DNA of 64,000 nucleotides from Bacteroidota bacterium (lineage in GTDB: Bacteria > Bacteroidota > Bacteroidia > JAHEXY01). Under the pieces are notes generated by a model that searched no databases, had not been told where the DNA came from, and worked only from the letters and a program-made list of their open reading frames with translations. Location: NCBI GenBank assembly GCA_023251875.1, contig JAHEXY010000003.1, positions 124,001 through 188,000 on the forward strand, read 5' to 3'. The translations under genes were made by a program, and so were the position numbers. Below, one piece after another: positions 63,222-64,000 of the stretch (its first letter is position 1; every line of letters begins with the position of its first letter).

Positions 63222-63555
63222 TCTTTTATACCATATCAGAGATGAAATTGATTTTATTTTAAATCAAACTCAGTCATGTAATGTTGATCAACTTACCAAT
63301 AATAGTGTATTAAAAAGGGCTGTAATTAGAAGTTTAGAAATTATTGGTGAAGCAAGTAAGAAACTATCATCCGATTTCCGTAATCTTTATCCTCATTTAG
63401 ATTGGAAAGAAATGGCTGATTCTCGAGATAAATTAATTCACCACTATTTTGGCATTGATTATGAAATTGTTTGGGATATAATTACAAACGAGCTCCCTGA
63501 TTTACAAAATGAAATAAATAGAATTATTGCAATTGAACTTAGTAAAAATAAATAA
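63202..63555 (+). CDS. HEPN-domain (DUF86) protein, toxin of MNT-HEPN pair
   Basis: 117 residues, all helical. The HEPN RNase motif R-x4-H is present in SRDKLIHHYFGIDYEIVW, and LKRAVIRSLEIIGEASKKLS is the DUF86 helix. Such proteins are RNases or toxins controlled by the adjacent MNT protein. The ATG at 63202 overlaps the end of the MNT gene, and gmk starts 4 bases after its stop, so the pair is transcribed towards gmk. Confidence 0.88.
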   Translation: MFPSQLDLLYHIRDEIDFILNQTQSCNVDQLTNNSVLKRAVIRSLEIIGEASKKLSSDFRNLYPHLDWKEMADSRDKLIHHYFGIDYEIVWDIITNELPDLQNEINRIIAIELSKNK

Positions 63556-63559
63556 TTGA

Positions 63560-64000
63560 GTGAACGGAAAAGTCATTATATTTTCAGCACCATCAGGCGC
63601 AGGTAAAACAACTATTGTTAGACACCTGCTTACTTGCCCTGAGCTTAATTTAAATTTTTCTATTTCTGCTTGTAGTCGGCCAAAACGTTCAAACGAAGTA
63701 AATGGTAAAGATTATTATTTTCTTTCATTAGATGAATTCAAACAAAAAATTGCTGCTGATGAATTTTTAGAATGGCAAGAAGTATATAAAGACAATTACT
63801 ACGGCACTTTAAAATCTGAAATAGATAGAATTTGGAACAATCAACACCATGCCATTTTTGATGTAGATGTGCAAGGCGGGCTTAATCTAAAAAAAATATT
63901 TGGAGAAAAAGCCTTAGCCATTTTTGTAATGCCACCCTCTATTGAAGCACTCGAAAAAAGACTGAGAAGAAGAAAAACCGAAGCGGAAGAAAAAATTCAA
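63560..64000 (+). CDS. gmk: Guanylate kinase, 3' end cut by window edge
   Basis: 147 codons visible of about 190. GTG start giving [20 protein letters not shown], with the P-loop [10 protein letters not shown]; then [19 protein letters not shown], the GMP-binding segment, and [13 protein letters not shown]. It phosphorylates GMP to GDP. The gene begins 4 bases after the HEPN stop codon, an odd position for an essential enzyme directly behind a toxin gene. Confidence 0.95.
   Translation, partial: MNGKVIIFSAPSGAGKTTIVRHLLTCPELNLNFSISACSRPKRSNEVNGKDYYFLSLDEFKQKIAADEFLEWQEVYKDNYYGTLKSEIDRIWNNQHHAIFDVDVQGGLNLKKIFGEKALAIFVMPPSIEALEKRLRRRKTEAEEKIQ

Overview
This 64 kb window is a stretch of AT-rich bacterial chromosome from a member of the Bacteroidota. 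The assignment rests on type IX secretion (T9SS) and gliding genes (porU, porV, porP/sprF-like, gldJ), three secreted proteins or sortases with a YPNPF-type C-terminal domain, a TonB-dependent receptor followed by a DUF4249 lipoprotein, Bacteroidota-type promoters (TTG or TTTG, about 20 bases, then TAnnTTTG) and starts that mostly lack Shine-Dalgarno sequences. I cannot name a genus. No tRNA, rRNA, CRISPR array, prophage or complete insertion sequence was found.

Layout. 1-15 kb is mostly housekeeping: a ureohydrolase cut by the left edge, gcvP, a T9SS-secreted protein, hemH, a DUF1016/YhcG-like protein without its nuclease core, lpdA, a glutamine amidotransferase, a beta carbonic anhydrase facing a SulP transporter, a methyltransferase and a Crp/Fnr regulator. 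14.9-30.9 kb is the T9SS block: porV-porV-porU-porU-porV-ispF on the minus strand, divergent from porP/sprF-like, gldJ and murF. Two PorU sortases and three PorV proteins in one run is an expansion of the usual single pair. 31-41 kb holds a queuosine-precursor transporter, an ECF sigma / anti-sigma / Spy-like operon, a RelE-type toxin-antitoxin pair, the C-terminal half of a split transketolase, folP, cdaA, lnt and an MsbA-like ABC exporter.

41.3-47.4 kb is the most unusual part. It encodes three exported collagen-like (Gly-X-Y) fibre proteins and two small secreted companions. Two of the fibres carry, between their collagen arms, a run of seven 10-residue repeats (x-Asp-Ser/Thr-hydrophobic). 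The third ends in a phage-type S74 self-cleaving chaperone domain. 47.7-52.8 kb has an unknown membrane protein and a paired unknown cytosolic protein and T9SS-secreted beta-propeller-like protein. 52.8-53.5 kb is a gene-free stretch with palindromes and a highly structured 100-base locus. 53.5-64 kb holds rpmE (type B), a sterol-desaturase-like hydroxylase, the TonB receptor/DUF4249 pair, a cyclophilin, a DUF885 lipoprotein, an acyl-CoA synthetase, a MNT-HEPN toxin-antitoxin pair and the start of gmk.

Running through the whole window is a family of short palindromic repeats (core CCCTCTC-loop-GAGAGGG). At least three copies are complete, about 75-100 bp, with terminal inverted repeats. Most sit just after stop codons, but related sequences lie in frame inside both porU genes (at the same site) and inside the signal-peptide region of the DUF4249 lipoprotein.
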